A stretch of DNA of 64,000 bases from Palaeococcus pacificus DY20341 (GCF_000725425.1 NZ_CP006019.1:496001-560000), one strand, 5' to 3'. Numbered from the stretch's first letter, positions 53,354 to 61,766 are shown. Notes: generated by a model from the sequence alone, not told the origin. Numbers and translations: made by a program.

Positions 53354-54088
53354 ATGCTGCTGATGTTTGAGAGCTTAAAGAGGGTCGGCGAAATTTACAT
53401 AAACCCAAGAAATTTCAAAATTATGCCTCTGTCTCTGAGAACCTGGAAAGATTTGCTCTCTCTGGATGAAAAGACGTATGGAATTTACGCAAGAACTATT
53501 TACAACCCAAAGGAGAGATTTTTAGTTAAAAACAAAGAAGACAGAGAAAAAGCTCTTAAACTGGATGAGCTTTATAGAGAGCTCCTCCAGAACCCTCTTC
53601 GCTTTTGCCATGAGGAGTATTACAAATATCAGCTTGAAGTTAAGGCTTTTGAGGGTCTCCCCTTTGCAAATGGCTGGGTTGGGTCAAAAGTCGTTCTCGT
53701 CGGCGAGGCACCGGGAAGGAAGGGATGTGGGTTAATGGGCATCTGCTTTTACAGGGATGCCTCCGGAATGCTGCTTAGAAGGGCTCTATTCTCTCTCGGA
53801 ATAAACCCCGATTTTTTATACATCACCAACGTTGTTAAGTGCAATCCGCCGGGGAACAAGCTTAAGGGTTTCGATGAAAGGGAGCTTTCACTCCTTAAGA
53901 AGGAGCTTGAAATTCTGAAGCCCAAAGCCCTTTTCGCCATCGGCAGAACGGCGGAGAAAGCCTTGAAAAAGCTCGGCTTTGACTCAATGTATCTCAAACA
54001 CCCAGCATGGTATGTGCGGCGTGGAGTGAGGGAGCCAAGTGGGGAGATGCTGGAGGAGTACAGCAAGATAATGGAGGTCATTGGATAA
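53354..54088 (+). CDS. Uracil-DNA-glycosylase-like protein, divergent
   Basis: 244 residues. UDG-superfamily (family 4/5-like) motifs: [17 protein letters not shown] (motif 1 with the water-activating region), [11 protein letters not shown] (conserved after it) and HPAWYVRRG (leucine-loop His). The N-terminal CxxC half of the 4Fe-4S site of family 4 enzymes is missing; Cys present are in [18 protein letters not shown] and VVKCN, so a different cluster binding is possible. Length is greater than the 195-residue family 4. Lies in the cobalamin cluster, sharing 1 bp with cbiB. The start ATG 53354 is close to a TATA and may be leaderless. Confidence 0.8.
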   Translation: MLLMFESLKRVGEIYINPRNFKIMPLSLRTWKDLLSLDEKTYGIYARTIYNPKERFLVKNKEDREKALKLDELYRELLQNPLRFCHEEYYKYQLEVKAFEGLPFANGWVGSKVVLVGEAPGRKGCGLMGICFYRDASGMLLRRALFSLGINPDFLYITNVVKCNPPGNKLKGFDERELSLLKKELEILKPKALFAIGRTAEKALKKLGFDSMYLKHPAWYVRRGVREPSGEMLEEYSKIMEVIG

Positions 54089-54963
54089 TGAGTGCCATCA
54101 CTACTTTCTTTCTCGCTATTCTCTGGGATTTAATCTTGGGAGAACCTCCCGCCCTAGTTCATCCCACGGTATGGTTTGGAAAATTGATTGGCTTTTTTGA
54201 TAAGCATTACAAAAGGAGAAGCCCGACTTTAGATTTCATTGGGGGAGCTTTTGCTTCCCTGTTTGTGATCGCATTTGCCTTTGCACTCTCAAAGCTCCCA
54301 GAATTTTTACCAAAATGGTTTAGCTTTGTTCTGGGAGTTTACCTCCTCAAAAGCTCCTTCGCAATTAAGAGCCTAGCGGAGCACGTAGGGAATACAATCC
54401 GCGAGGATATTGAGGAGCAGAGAAAATATGTCAGCTGGATTGTGAGTAGAGACGTAAAAAGGGTCGATAGGGCTCACTTAAATTCAGCGGCAATTGAAAG
54501 CTTGGCAGAAAACATAACGGACAGCATAGTTGCTCCTCTTTTTTATTACTTACTCTTTGGCCTAAGCGGTGCCCTTGTCTATAGGGCAATAAACACTCTT
54601 GATGCAATGATTGGCTACAAAAATGAGCGCTATTTTTACTTCGGCAAGTTTGCAGCCAGGCTGGACGACCTGCTCAACTTCATTCCGGCTAGGATAACGG
54701 TTTTCCTCTTCCTTCCATTTAATCCAAAAAGAGTGCTGGAATACTACAAAAGGGCAAAGTTTAAGCTCAATTCCGATAAACCGATAGCCGCTATGAGTGC
54801 CGTCCTCGGCGTTTGGCTCGAGAAGGAGGGACTTTATAGGTTTGATGGAGTAGAACCAACGCTTGATGACATAAAAAGGGCTCTTAGGGTTTATTGGATC
54901 CTCATTGGTGAGTGGATTTTGGCATGCATGATAATACTCGCTTTGGAGGTGCTCCTATGCTAA
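54088..54963 (+). CDS. cbiB: Adenosylcobinamide-phosphate synthase CbiB
   Basis: 291 residues with four to five membrane helices. Attaches aminopropanol (phosphate) to adenosylcobyric acid. Family segments: [26 protein letters not shown] at the N-terminus, [63 protein letters not shown] and [37 protein letters not shown] overlaps the UDG-like stop by 1 bp (TAATG). Cobalamin context: the following cobD gene starts 7 bp before its stop. Confidence 0.94.
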   Translation: MSAITTFFLAILWDLILGEPPALVHPTVWFGKLIGFFDKHYKRRSPTLDFIGGAFASLFVIAFAFALSKLPEFLPKWFSFVLGVYLLKSSFAIKSLAEHVGNTIREDIEEQRKYVSWIVSRDVKRVDRAHLNSAAIESLAENITDSIVAPLFYYLLFGLSGALVYRAINTLDAMIGYKNERYFYFGKFAARLDDLLNFIPARITVFLFLPFNPKRVLEYYKRAKFKLNSDKPIAAMSAVLGVWLEKEGLYRFDGVEPTLDDIKRALRVYWILIGEWILACMIILALEVLLC

Positions 54964-55920
54964 AACCGGTGAAATTCAAAGCCCACCACGGGGGCTCTCG
55001 TGAGGAAGGCCTCTTGGATTTCTCGGCTTCACTGAATCCCTATACTCCTCCATGGCTTGATGAGATGTTTAAAAGGGCTAAGGAACTCTCAAGCCGCTAC
55101 CTCTATTGGGAAAAGCTTGAGGAAGAGCTTTCAAACCTGATTGGCGAAAGCATAACGATAACGGCTGGAATCACTGAGGCGTTGTATTTGCTTGGCATCC
55201 TCGCCATGAGGGAAAAGCGCAGGGTGATAATTCCAAGGCACACTTATGAGGAGTACGAGCGAATCTCTAGAATTTTTAATGCCGAAGTTATCAAATGTCC
55301 AAATGAGCCGAAGAAACTTGCTGAGCTCGTGGAGAAGGGGAGTATAGTTTTTTTTCTGCAACCCAAACAATCCTGACGGCCGTTATTATTCCCCAAGAGA
55401 GCTTAAACCGCTTATCGATGCCGTTGAGGATAAAGAAGCTCTCCTCCTTCTTGATGAAGCATTCATAGACTTCGTCAAAAATGCCAAAAGCCCGGAAGGA
55501 GGGAACATCCTAAAGCTGAGAACATTCACGAAGAGCTATGGCCTCCCGGGAATCAGGGTTGGCTACGTCATCGGCTTTGAGGAAGCTTTTAAGAGCGTTA
55601 GAATGCCTTGGAGCATTGGGTCTCTCGGCTACGCCTTCCTCGAATTCATCATAAAAGACGAGTCCCGCTTTTTGAAAGAGACTATGCCTTTGATTTGGAA
55701 GGAAAAGGAGCGGATGGAGAAAGCTTTGGACGTCAAGAGCGACGCCAACTACTTCATCAAGAACGTTGGGGATGCTAAAACCTTCGCCGAAAGTCTGAAG
55801 AAAAAGGGAATCCTAGTGAGGGACTGCTCATCATTTGGGCTCCCAGAATATGTGCGCTTCAGCGTAAGAAAGAAGGAAGAAAACGAAAAGCTGATTGAAG
55901 CTTTTGAGCACTTTCTCTAA
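54957..55920 (+). pseudogene. cobD: Threonine-phosphate decarboxylase CobD, frameshifted at an 8-T tract
   Basis: A PLP enzyme of the HisC/CobD fold, which would make (R)-1-amino-2-propanol phosphate for CbiB. The frame from ATG 54957 (after GGAGGTG) runs to a stop at 55374-55376 and gives 139 residues. The rest of the family (NPDG motif, LLDEAFIDF, TFTKSYGLPGIRVGY with the PLP Lys, and the C-terminus) is in the next frame and ends at 55920. Removing one T of the tract at 55348-55355 restores a 320-residue protein with FFCNPNNPDG. It could be sequencing error, strain mutation, or transcriptional slippage. Confidence 0.85.
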
Positions 55921-56420
55921 AGCATCTTTCCGACGCTCTCAAAAGCTTCCAGTGAAATTCTCTCCCTCGCTATTTTTTCCGCGGTCCTCTTCCTTATGTT
56001 TTCCTCGACCTCCTCAGGCTTTCCAAAGAATATTGCTTCGGCTGGGCACATTTCGCTGCACGCTGGTGCTAGGCCAAGCTCCCTCCTATTGGCACACATA
56101 TTACACTTTGTAACCGCTTTTACTTTCACATCGAAGCTTGGGACTCCAAAGGGGCACACCGCCAAGCACATATAACAGCCAATGCACTTGTCCGGGTCTA
56201 TTATTACAGCTCCATCGTGGTCTTTATATATCGCTCCTGAAGGACAAACATCCATACATGGGGCTTTCTCACAGTGGCGGCAGTTTATTGGAATTGGAAG
56301 GCCGCTCATGGTATAGTAAATCTTTATGTTGGGCTTCCCGTGGTGAAGGAACTCACAAATCCCTTGGCATGTCTCACATCCTATGCACAAGCTGTAGTCA
56401 ACGTGAAGGACCCTCTTCAT
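55917..56420 (-). CDS. Polyferredoxin-type electron-transfer subunit (HydN/CooF-like)
   Basis: 167 residues with four 4Fe-4S clusters: CIGCETCQGIC (first), CRHCEKAPCMDVCP, CIGCYMCLAVCP, and CNMC plus CSEMCP. The layout is like HydN, CooF and the ferredoxin subunits of formate dehydrogenase and DMSO reductase-type enzymes. Last gene of the formate operon. ATG at 56420 follows GGGGAGGTG. The second such subunit lies at 57870. Overlaps the cobD frame by 4 bp on the opposite strand. Carries electrons between formate dehydrogenase and the partner enzyme. Confidence 0.9.
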   Translation of the reverse strand: MKRVLHVDYSLCIGCETCQGICEFLHHGKPNIKIYYTMSGLPIPINCRHCEKAPCMDVCPSGAIYKDHDGAVIIDPDKCIGCYMCLAVCPFGVPSFDVKVKAVTKCNMCANRRELGLAPACSEMCPAEAIFFGKPEEVEENIRKRTAEKIARERISLEAFESVGKML

Positions 56421-56425
56421 TCCAA

Positions 56426-57481
56426 TCACCTCCCCTCAAGCCAAAGGTGTATGCTTTCAGCCGCTAAGAGACCATCTAAAACTGCCCTACCAACTTTTGA
56501 TGGTCCCATAACAACATCTCCAGCCGCAAAGACCCCCTCTCTGCTCGTCATATGCCTTGCATCAACTAGTATGTTCCCCCACTTGTCCACAGCTATTCCC
56601 GCTTGCTCGCTAAATGGGGGTGTGGGCTTTTGTCCAACGGCGAATATAACGTAGTCTACATCTATTTGGAAGTTTGAGCCCTCTATGGGTATGGGCCTTC
56701 TCCTTCCGCTCTCGTCTGGCTCACTTAGCTTACACTTTTGCAGTTCAATAGCCCTAACCTTGCCGTTCTCACCAATAATGCGAACTGGCATAGTCAGCTC
56801 GAGCCACTTAACCCCCCTCCTTTGGAGGAGGTTAATCTCATAGGGACCAGCTGGGGCCTCTCTTATCGTCCTCCTATAGCTCAAATAAACCTTCTCCGCA
56901 CCGAGAAGCACACTTTCCATGGCGGCATCAACAGCTGTGTGGCCTGCTCCGATGACCATTACTCTCTTTCCTTCCACAGGCGTTACATTGTCCCAGCTCA
57001 AGTGGCCGAGCTTTGCGCTTTTTATCCTGAAGAGATAGCCCAAAGCGGGATAAACTCCCTCTAACTCGGCTCCTTCTATTTTTGGAATTGTTGACTTCCA
57101 AGTGCCTGTTGAAATTAGAACGGCATCATAGCTTTCAACGAGCTCATTGAAATTCACGACGTTTTCAACAAAGTCGTCTCCTTCCTCTTTTTCGTTTCCA
57201 AAGGCAACTTTCGTGTTTGGGTAAAATTTAACTTCGAAGACGTTTTCAAGCTCCCTGTATCCGTTTCTAACACGATAGATGGGAATCCTAAATTCAGGGA
57301 TTCCAAAGAGCATTAAGCCACCTGGCTCTGGAAGCTTGTCATAAACGTGAACCTCATGACCGTGACACACTAAATAGCCAGCCGCACTGAGTCCAGCTGG
57401 ACCACCACCAATTATGGCGACTTTTTTCCCAGTAGGTTTTGGTTTTTCCCTACATAGAAATGCAAATCTCATTCCACTCAT
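56426..57481 (-). CDS. FAD/NAD(P)H oxidoreductase subunit (GltA/glutamate-synthase-beta-like)
   Basis: 351 residues. Two nucleotide-binding folds are visible: VAIIGGGPAGLSAAGYL (FAD) and RVMVIGAGHTAVDAAMESVLLGA (NAD(P)H), with YEINLLQRRGVKWLELTMPVR and a C-terminal GVFAAGDVVMGPSKVGRAVLDGLLAA. It resembles the small subunit of glutamate synthase and its relatives (sulfide dehydrogenase, NfnL), but the N-terminal Fe-S domain is absent; the ferredoxin genes on both sides probably supply it. ATG at 57481 follows GGGGTG. Placed in the formate operon, it suggests formate electrons can reach NAD(P). Confidence 0.88.
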   Translation of the reverse strand: MSGMRFAFLCREKPKPTGKKVAIIGGGPAGLSAAGYLVCHGHEVHVYDKLPEPGGLMLFGIPEFRIPIYRVRNGYRELENVFEVKFYPNTKVAFGNEKEEGDDFVENVVNFNELVESYDAVLISTGTWKSTIPKIEGAELEGVYPALGYLFRIKSAKLGHLSWDNVTPVEGKRVMVIGAGHTAVDAAMESVLLGAEKVYLSYRRTIREAPAGPYEINLLQRRGVKWLELTMPVRIIGENGKVRAIELQKCKLSEPDESGRRRPIPIEGSNFQIDVDYVIFAVGQKPTPPFSEQAGIAVDKWGNILVDARHMTSREGVFAAGDVVMGPSKVGRAVLDGLLAAESIHLWLEGR

Positions 57482-57486
57482 AGCCA

Positions 57487-57864
57487 TCACCCCAAATAAC
57501 CCTCATATTTTGTCGCTACATCAAAAATCTTCTTTCTTTTACACTCATCACATAAATAAGCTATCTGTGAGTCCTCTCCCATACTTTCGAGCTTTTTCGA
57601 TAAATATTCAGCTTCTTTAAGCACATGCTTAAGCTTCTTCCCACATCTTGCGCAGTGTGCATACTCAAAGAGTAATGTGGCATCATCGGGCTTTCCATCT
57701 ATTGCATGGGTAGGACAGGCATCGTTGCACTCGTATTCGCATTCGCCGCACTTCGCGGGCTCAAAGACTATCTTTCTAACCTCCTCTTCAAAAATTGAAA
57801 TGGCGTTGAAGGGGCACGCCTTTGCGCAGATGCCGCAGCCAATGCAGAGGCTTTCTTTTAGCAT
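57487..57864 (-). CDS. 4Fe-4S ferredoxin-type subunit with Cys-rich tail
   Basis: 125 residues. Two clusters at the N-terminus: CIGCGICAKACPFNAIS and CGECEYECNDACPTHAI. The C-terminal part carries a second Cys set (CARCGKKL and CDECKRKK) which looks like a zinc or rubredoxin-like site. It fits between formate dehydrogenase ferredoxin and the GltA-like flavoprotein as an electron carrier. ATG at 57864 follows GGGTGAGGGG. It is separated from its neighbours by only 5 bp on each side, so it is cotranscribed. Confidence 0.88.
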   Translation of the reverse strand: MLKESLCIGCGICAKACPFNAISIFEEEVRKIVFEPAKCGECEYECNDACPTHAIDGKPDDATLLFEYAHCARCGKKLKHVLKEAEYLSKKLESMGEDSQIAYLCDECKRKKIFDVATKYEGYLG

Positions 57865-57869
57865 GCCCC

Positions 57870-58355
57870 TCACCCGAAGAGTGCTATTTTTTCTATGGCC
57901 TTTCTCTGAGCTTCAACTATACGCTCTGCTTTGCGCTTTCTCTTTTCTTCCATGATCTCATTTATTTCACCAAATACGAGTGCATCTGTTGGACAAACGC
58001 TTGCACACAGCGGGAGATTCCCCTCCTTTCTTCTGTCAGCACAGAGATTGCACTTGACGGCAAGCTCCTTGATCGGGTCAACTATTGGAATGGCGTAAGG
58101 ACAAACGGCTGAGCACATGTAGCAGCCAATACACTTCTCTTCGTTGATTATTACCGCGCCATCTCCGTCTCTTTTTATGGCCTTTGTTGGGCACACCTCT
58201 ATACATGGGGCTTTCTCACAGTGGCGGCAGTTCAGCGGAACGGCCATATCTTCAAACTCATAAACACTTATGAAGGAAATTCCATGTTCTTTTTCACAGG
58301 CTACCTCACACGCCTTACAGGCTATGCACCTTCCCAAGTTTATGAAGAGCTTCAT
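57870..58355 (-). CDS. fdhB: Formate dehydrogenase iron-sulfur subunit
   Basis: 161 residues with four 4Fe-4S clusters: CIACKACEVAC, CRHCEKAPCIEVCP, CIGCYMCSAVCP, and CNLC plus CASVCP. Immediately downstream (1 bp) of fdhA, the position of the ferredoxin partner in other archaeal formate dehydrogenases. Similar to the dicluster protein at 55917, so a duplication is likely. GGTGATGTG precedes the ATG. The helical tail is rich in Lys/Glu. Confidence 0.9.
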   Translation of the reverse strand: MKLFINLGRCIACKACEVACEKEHGISFISVYEFEDMAVPLNCRHCEKAPCIEVCPTKAIKRDGDGAVIINEEKCIGCYMCSAVCPYAIPIVDPIKELAVKCNLCADRRKEGNLPLCASVCPTDALVFGEINEIMEEKRKRKAERIVEAQRKAIEKIALFG

Positions 58356-58356
58356 C

Positions 58357-60390
58357 TCACATCACCTTCTCCACTCTACATGCACTCACCTTAAGTTCGG
58401 GTATCTTAGCTTCGGGATCAAGAACGTCGTTTGTCAGAACGTTGGCTCCCCAGTGCCACGGTACTCCAATTACACCTTCGCCAATGCGCTTCGTAATCTT
58501 AGCTTTGCACTCATAAGAACCGCGCCTCGTCACAATCCTAATCTTATCCCCGCTCTCAATTCCAAGCTTTTGGGCATCTTTTGGATTAATTTCCGCGTAA
58601 GCTTCGCCCCATCTTTTGGTGAGTGCTTTACTCCTTCCACTCATTGTGACCGTGTGGTACTGTCCCACAACTCTAAAAGTCGTCAGCATGAAAGGATATT
58701 CCTCATCGGGGAGCTCTGCCGGTGGCTTGAATTCCACAGGAATTATGTTTGCCTTTCCATCTGGTGTGGCAAAGCTCTCCACATGCAAGCGCTTTGTTCC
58801 GGGGTGGTCTTCGCTTGGGCATGGCCATTGAATTCCCTCAACATCGCGCTTGAGCCTCTCGGGGGTAATTCCCCTGTACTGGGGTGCCACTAATGCTATT
58901 TCTCTTGTAACGTCCTCGACACTCTCGTAGTCAAACTTTAGGCCAAGAGCTTTGCCGAGCATTGTTAGTATTTCCCAATCGGGTTTAGCTTCCTCTGGTG
59001 GCTCGATAGCTTTGAAGTTCCACTGGACTCTTCTTTCGCTCGCTGTAAAGGAGCCCTCTTTCTCGGCATAAGCGGCTGCAGGTAGAATATAGTGGGCGTA
59101 TTTAGCAGTCTCCGTTAGAAAGATATCCTGCACGACGAGAAGCTCGAGCTCTTTCAAAGCTTCAATCACGTGCTTTGTGTTGGGGTCGCTCACTACAGGG
59201 TTTTCACCCATTATATAGAGTGCCTTAATCTCACCTTCATGAGCTTTGTTTATTATTTCAGGAATTGTTAAACCTGGCTCGCTTGGGAGCTCTTCGACGC
59301 CCCAAATCTCTGCCACGCGCTTTCTCTTCTCATCGTCGGTGACCTTTTGGTAGCCGGGCAAGACATTTGGCAAAGCGCCCATATCACAAGCTCCCTGCAC
59401 GTTGTTTTGGCCGCGCATTGGGAATAAGCCGGTTCCTTCTTTGCCCACATAGCCACATATTAGTCCCAAGTCAGCTAAAGCTTTAACATTGCCAGTTCCC
59501 GTTATGTGCTGTGTAAGCCCCATGGCCCACATTATTATTCCTCTTCCTGCGGTTGCAAACGTCACGGCGGCTTCTCTAATTAAGTGTGCGGGAATTCCAG
59601 TGATTTTCTCGGCATACTCTGGTGTATATTCCTCAACAACCTTAATGAGCTTCTCAAAGCCTTTAGTTCTCGAGAACACGAACTTCTTGTCGTAGAGGCG
59701 CTCCTTTATTATGACGTGCATCATGGCGTTCGCTAAAGCTATATCGGTTCCAAGCCTTAGTGGGAGATGCATATCAGCGAACCATGCTGTTTTCGTCTTC
59801 CTCGGGTCAACTACAATTATTTTAGCACCGTTGTCTTTTGCTCTCAAAATGTAGCGCATCAAAACAGGATGGGTCTCTGCTGGATTGTAGCCCCAAATAA
59901 GGAGAACTTTTGCCTTTGGTATGTCATCATAGGAACCGCTTTGAGCTGCTGCCCCAACAGTTTGAGCTAAGCCTGCTACGGTTGAAGCGTGACAAAGCCG
60001 TGCACAGTGGTCAACGTTGTTTGTGCCGAGGATACGTGCTATCTTTTGGAGGAGGTAGTTCTCTTCATTTGAACATCTTGCACTAGAGAAGAAGCCTAAA
60101 GCATCTGGGCCGTATTTATCTCTGATTTCTAAAATCTTCTCAGCAATCTCTTTTATGGCCTGTTCCCAGCTTATTTCCTCGAAGCCGTTTTCGGTGCGCT
60201 TTAGCGGCTTTGTAAGTCTATCGTTATGTCTGAGGAAGTCTAAAGCGGTTAGGCCTTTAGGGCACAGCTTCCCCTCATTAACGCCACCCTCGTAAATCTC
60301 TACCTCTACGGGCTCTCCGTTGAGGGTCTTTATGTAAAACCTACACCCCATCCCACAGTAGGGGCACAGACCAATTGTGAGCTTTTCCAT
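58357..60390 (-). CDS. fdhA: Formate dehydrogenase catalytic subunit, Cys-type molybdo/tungsto-bis-MGD enzyme
   Basis: 677 residues. Oxidises formate to CO2. An N-terminal 4Fe-4S site (C9, C12, C16 and C43) precedes the bis-MGD binding domains: GPDALGFFSSARCSNEENYLLQKIARIL, DHCARLCHASTV, GYNPAETHPVL, GQNNVQGACDMG and TTFRVVGQYHTVTMSGRSKAL. The metal ligand is Cys133 where E. coli FdhF has selenocysteine; His134 and downstream Arg residues are conserved. ATG at 60390 follows GGGTGGTGAAG. Its operon starts with the formate channel gene, 68 bp upstream, and TATA-like elements in the gap could allow extra transcription. Confidence 0.95.
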   Translation of the reverse strand: MEKLTIGLCPYCGMGCRFYIKTLNGEPVEVEIYEGGVNEGKLCPKGLTALDFLRHNDRLTKPLKRTENGFEEISWEQAIKEIAEKILEIRDKYGPDALGFFSSARCSNEENYLLQKIARILGTNNVDHCARLCHASTVAGLAQTVGAAAQSGSYDDIPKAKVLLIWGYNPAETHPVLMRYILRAKDNGAKIIVVDPRKTKTAWFADMHLPLRLGTDIALANAMMHVIIKERLYDKKFVFSRTKGFEKLIKVVEEYTPEYAEKITGIPAHLIREAAVTFATAGRGIIMWAMGLTQHITGTGNVKALADLGLICGYVGKEGTGLFPMRGQNNVQGACDMGALPNVLPGYQKVTDDEKRKRVAEIWGVEELPSEPGLTIPEIINKAHEGEIKALYIMGENPVVSDPNTKHVIEALKELELLVVQDIFLTETAKYAHYILPAAAYAEKEGSFTASERRVQWNFKAIEPPEEAKPDWEILTMLGKALGLKFDYESVEDVTREIALVAPQYRGITPERLKRDVEGIQWPCPSEDHPGTKRLHVESFATPDGKANIIPVEFKPPAELPDEEYPFMLTTFRVVGQYHTVTMSGRSKALTKRWGEAYAEINPKDAQKLGIESGDKIRIVTRRGSYECKAKITKRIGEGVIGVPWHWGANVLTNDVLDPEAKIPELKVSACRVEKVM

Positions 60391-60458
60391 CTTCACCACC
60401 CATTTGCATTTTTATGTTAAAATTTAAAAAGTTTTGGAAAAATTTAAACAAGTTTATG

Positions 60459-61451
60459 TTAAACCACTCTCTTCCTCACTGTATATGTCACGCCAATTCC
60501 GTAAATGCTTATAGCTAGGGGTACTGCCCAGAGAGCTACTTTTCCAAAGCCATTTAGCACGTAAGCTATTCCTGCAGGTATAAAGACCATGAGCACGGCG
60601 AAAATTGCTAGGAGTGTCAGGAAGTCAGTGATCTCTTTGAATGCATTCTCACCATCAGCTAAGTACCAGTGGTAAAATCCAACAAAGAGAAAGCCCCCAA
60701 CGGCGTTTCCAATGGTGACGGGTATTATGTTCTTGAAAAAGTCGAGCCATGTAATGGCGTAGTTGCTTGCAAATATAGCACTCGTAATAGCCCACATATT
60801 TGCTATGCTGTGCTCAAATCCAATAGCAACGAATGCAAATATTGGGAACCATGTGACGAGGACTTTTCCGGCAGTGTCCTTTGCTCTAACATAGAGCCAT
60901 ATGGCAACGTTAACAAGCCAGTTACAGCCTACAGCAAGCCAAAACGCCTTCCAAGGAGTTATGTTAACTTTGTATGCTCCTATGCCCACAAGAACATCCT
61001 TGAAGAGTCCACTTGCGAATAAGCCTGTGCCGTAGATTGCTAAGAACGCCAAAAATACGCTACCTATAAAGTTGCCTGCATAGCTACCGACCCAATTGTA
61101 AAGGACGTCCTTAATCTCAACCTTCTTTGTTAGCTTGGATATAGACACAATTTGGGCATTGCCTGTCCAGAGGTCGGCTCCACCGACTAGAACGGCTATA
61201 AGTCCCACAGGGAATACTGCACCTAAGAGGAGCTTGAATAGCGATGTATTTGGAAATGTCCCAAACTTTGAGTGGAAGCTTGCACTGGCCACTATCGCCA
61301 GCATGAATCCGAAAGCAATGTAGGCACCGGCCATGAAGCCTGCAAAGAGGAGCTTTGAGGGTGTGGCTTTGGTTTTAGTGTATCCTATATTGGAACAAGC
61401 ATCTACGCCTTCATGCACATTATATAGGACACATGTACAATTATCTTCCAT
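60459..61451 (-). CDS. focA: Formate/nitrite transporter family channel (FocA-like)
   Basis: 330 residues. Six or more membrane helices of the FNT fold. Family segments are AGFMAGAYIAFGFMLAIVASA near the N-terminus, FPVGLIAVLVGGADLWTGNAQIVSISKLTKKVEIKDVLYNWVGSYAGNFIGS, VGCNWLVNVAIWLYVRAKDTAGKVLVTWFPIFAFVAIGFEHSIANMW and NIIPVTIGNAVGGFLFVGFYHW. The pore His and selectivity Phe lie in the EHSIAN region. It would import or export formate. ATG at 61451 follows GAGGTGG. First gene of the formate operon; its divergent promoter region is shared with hydrogenase. Confidence 0.95.
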   Translation of the reverse strand: MEDNCTCVLYNVHEGVDACSNIGYTKTKATPSKLLFAGFMAGAYIAFGFMLAIVASASFHSKFGTFPNTSLFKLLLGAVFPVGLIAVLVGGADLWTGNAQIVSISKLTKKVEIKDVLYNWVGSYAGNFIGSVFLAFLAIYGTGLFASGLFKDVLVGIGAYKVNITPWKAFWLAVGCNWLVNVAIWLYVRAKDTAGKVLVTWFPIFAFVAIGFEHSIANMWAITSAIFASNYAITWLDFFKNIIPVTIGNAVGGFLFVGFYHWYLADGENAFKEITDFLTLLAIFAVLMVFIPAGIAYVLNGFGKVALWAVPLAISIYGIGVTYTVRKRVV

Positions 61452-61508
61452 GATGACCACCTCAATTGAAAATGTATTATTGTATTCATTCTTCTCTTAA
61501 ACATCTCC

Positions 61509-61551
61509 GTTTAAAAGCCTTTTTTAAACGCCCTTTGTTCAACCTAAGGTG
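61509..61551 (-). promoter_or_regulatory. focA-fdh promoter: SurR-like box and TATA
   Basis: On the minus strand CACCTTAGGTT (61551-61541) is followed by 20 nt and then AGGCTTTTAAAC (61520-61509), the TATA region. Transcription would start near 61488, leaving a leader of about 37 nt before the focA ATG. The box fits ATTn3CACn5GTT, close to the SurR consensus GTTn3AACn5GTT. The same box, at the same spacing, precedes the divergent hydrogenase operon. Promoter role is inferred. Confidence 0.65.
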
Positions 61552-61614
61552 CATAATTGCTTGTTTAGCAAAATAGAGAACATTAACGTTGAATTTGAAT
61601 CTTTGAAGTAATTT

Positions 61615-61645
61615 TATATGCATTAATGATACATTTATGCATATA
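61615..61645. promoter_or_regulatory. Perfect 9-bp inverted repeat between divergent operons
   Basis: TATATGCAT (61615-61623) and ATGCATATA (61637-61645) are exact reverse complements with a 13-nt spacer. It lies near the midpoint between the two promoter boxes (centres at 61546 and 61728). It could be a regulator site shared by both operons or a secondary structure. Confidence 0.55.
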
Positions 61646-61722
61646 TTAACTTCCAGTGATAAATTTAGCGTTATCTGATTTTAAATTCGTAGCACCAAAT
61701 CTTTCGCAATTAACGCATTCTT

Positions 61723-61766
61723 AACCTTAGGTTGATAAACTAAGGATTTAGAAAGGCTTTTTTAAC
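61723..61766 (+). promoter_or_regulatory. Hydrogenase operon promoter: SurR-like palindrome and TATA
   Basis: AACCTTAGGTT (61723-61733) is an exact odd palindrome. Exactly 20 nt later AGGCTTTTTTAAC (61754-61766) forms the TATA region. Extended, ATTn3AACn5GTT matches SurR's GTTn3AACn5GTT with one mismatch. Expected start of transcription near 61790, about 53 nt upstream of the hydB GTG. A weaker CTAAGG half site is at 61739-61744. Confidence 0.68.

Noticed and set aside
58357-60390. Selenocysteine FDH
   Set aside because: The frame is uninterrupted and encodes Cys133 at the metal-ligand position; there is no in-frame TGA.
61541-61545. Plain AACCT repeats as random palindromes
   Set aside because: Not treated as chance because both boxes stand at an identical 20-nt distance from AGGCTTTT. 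Chance agreement of sequence and spacing seems unlikely, though I could not compute a probability.
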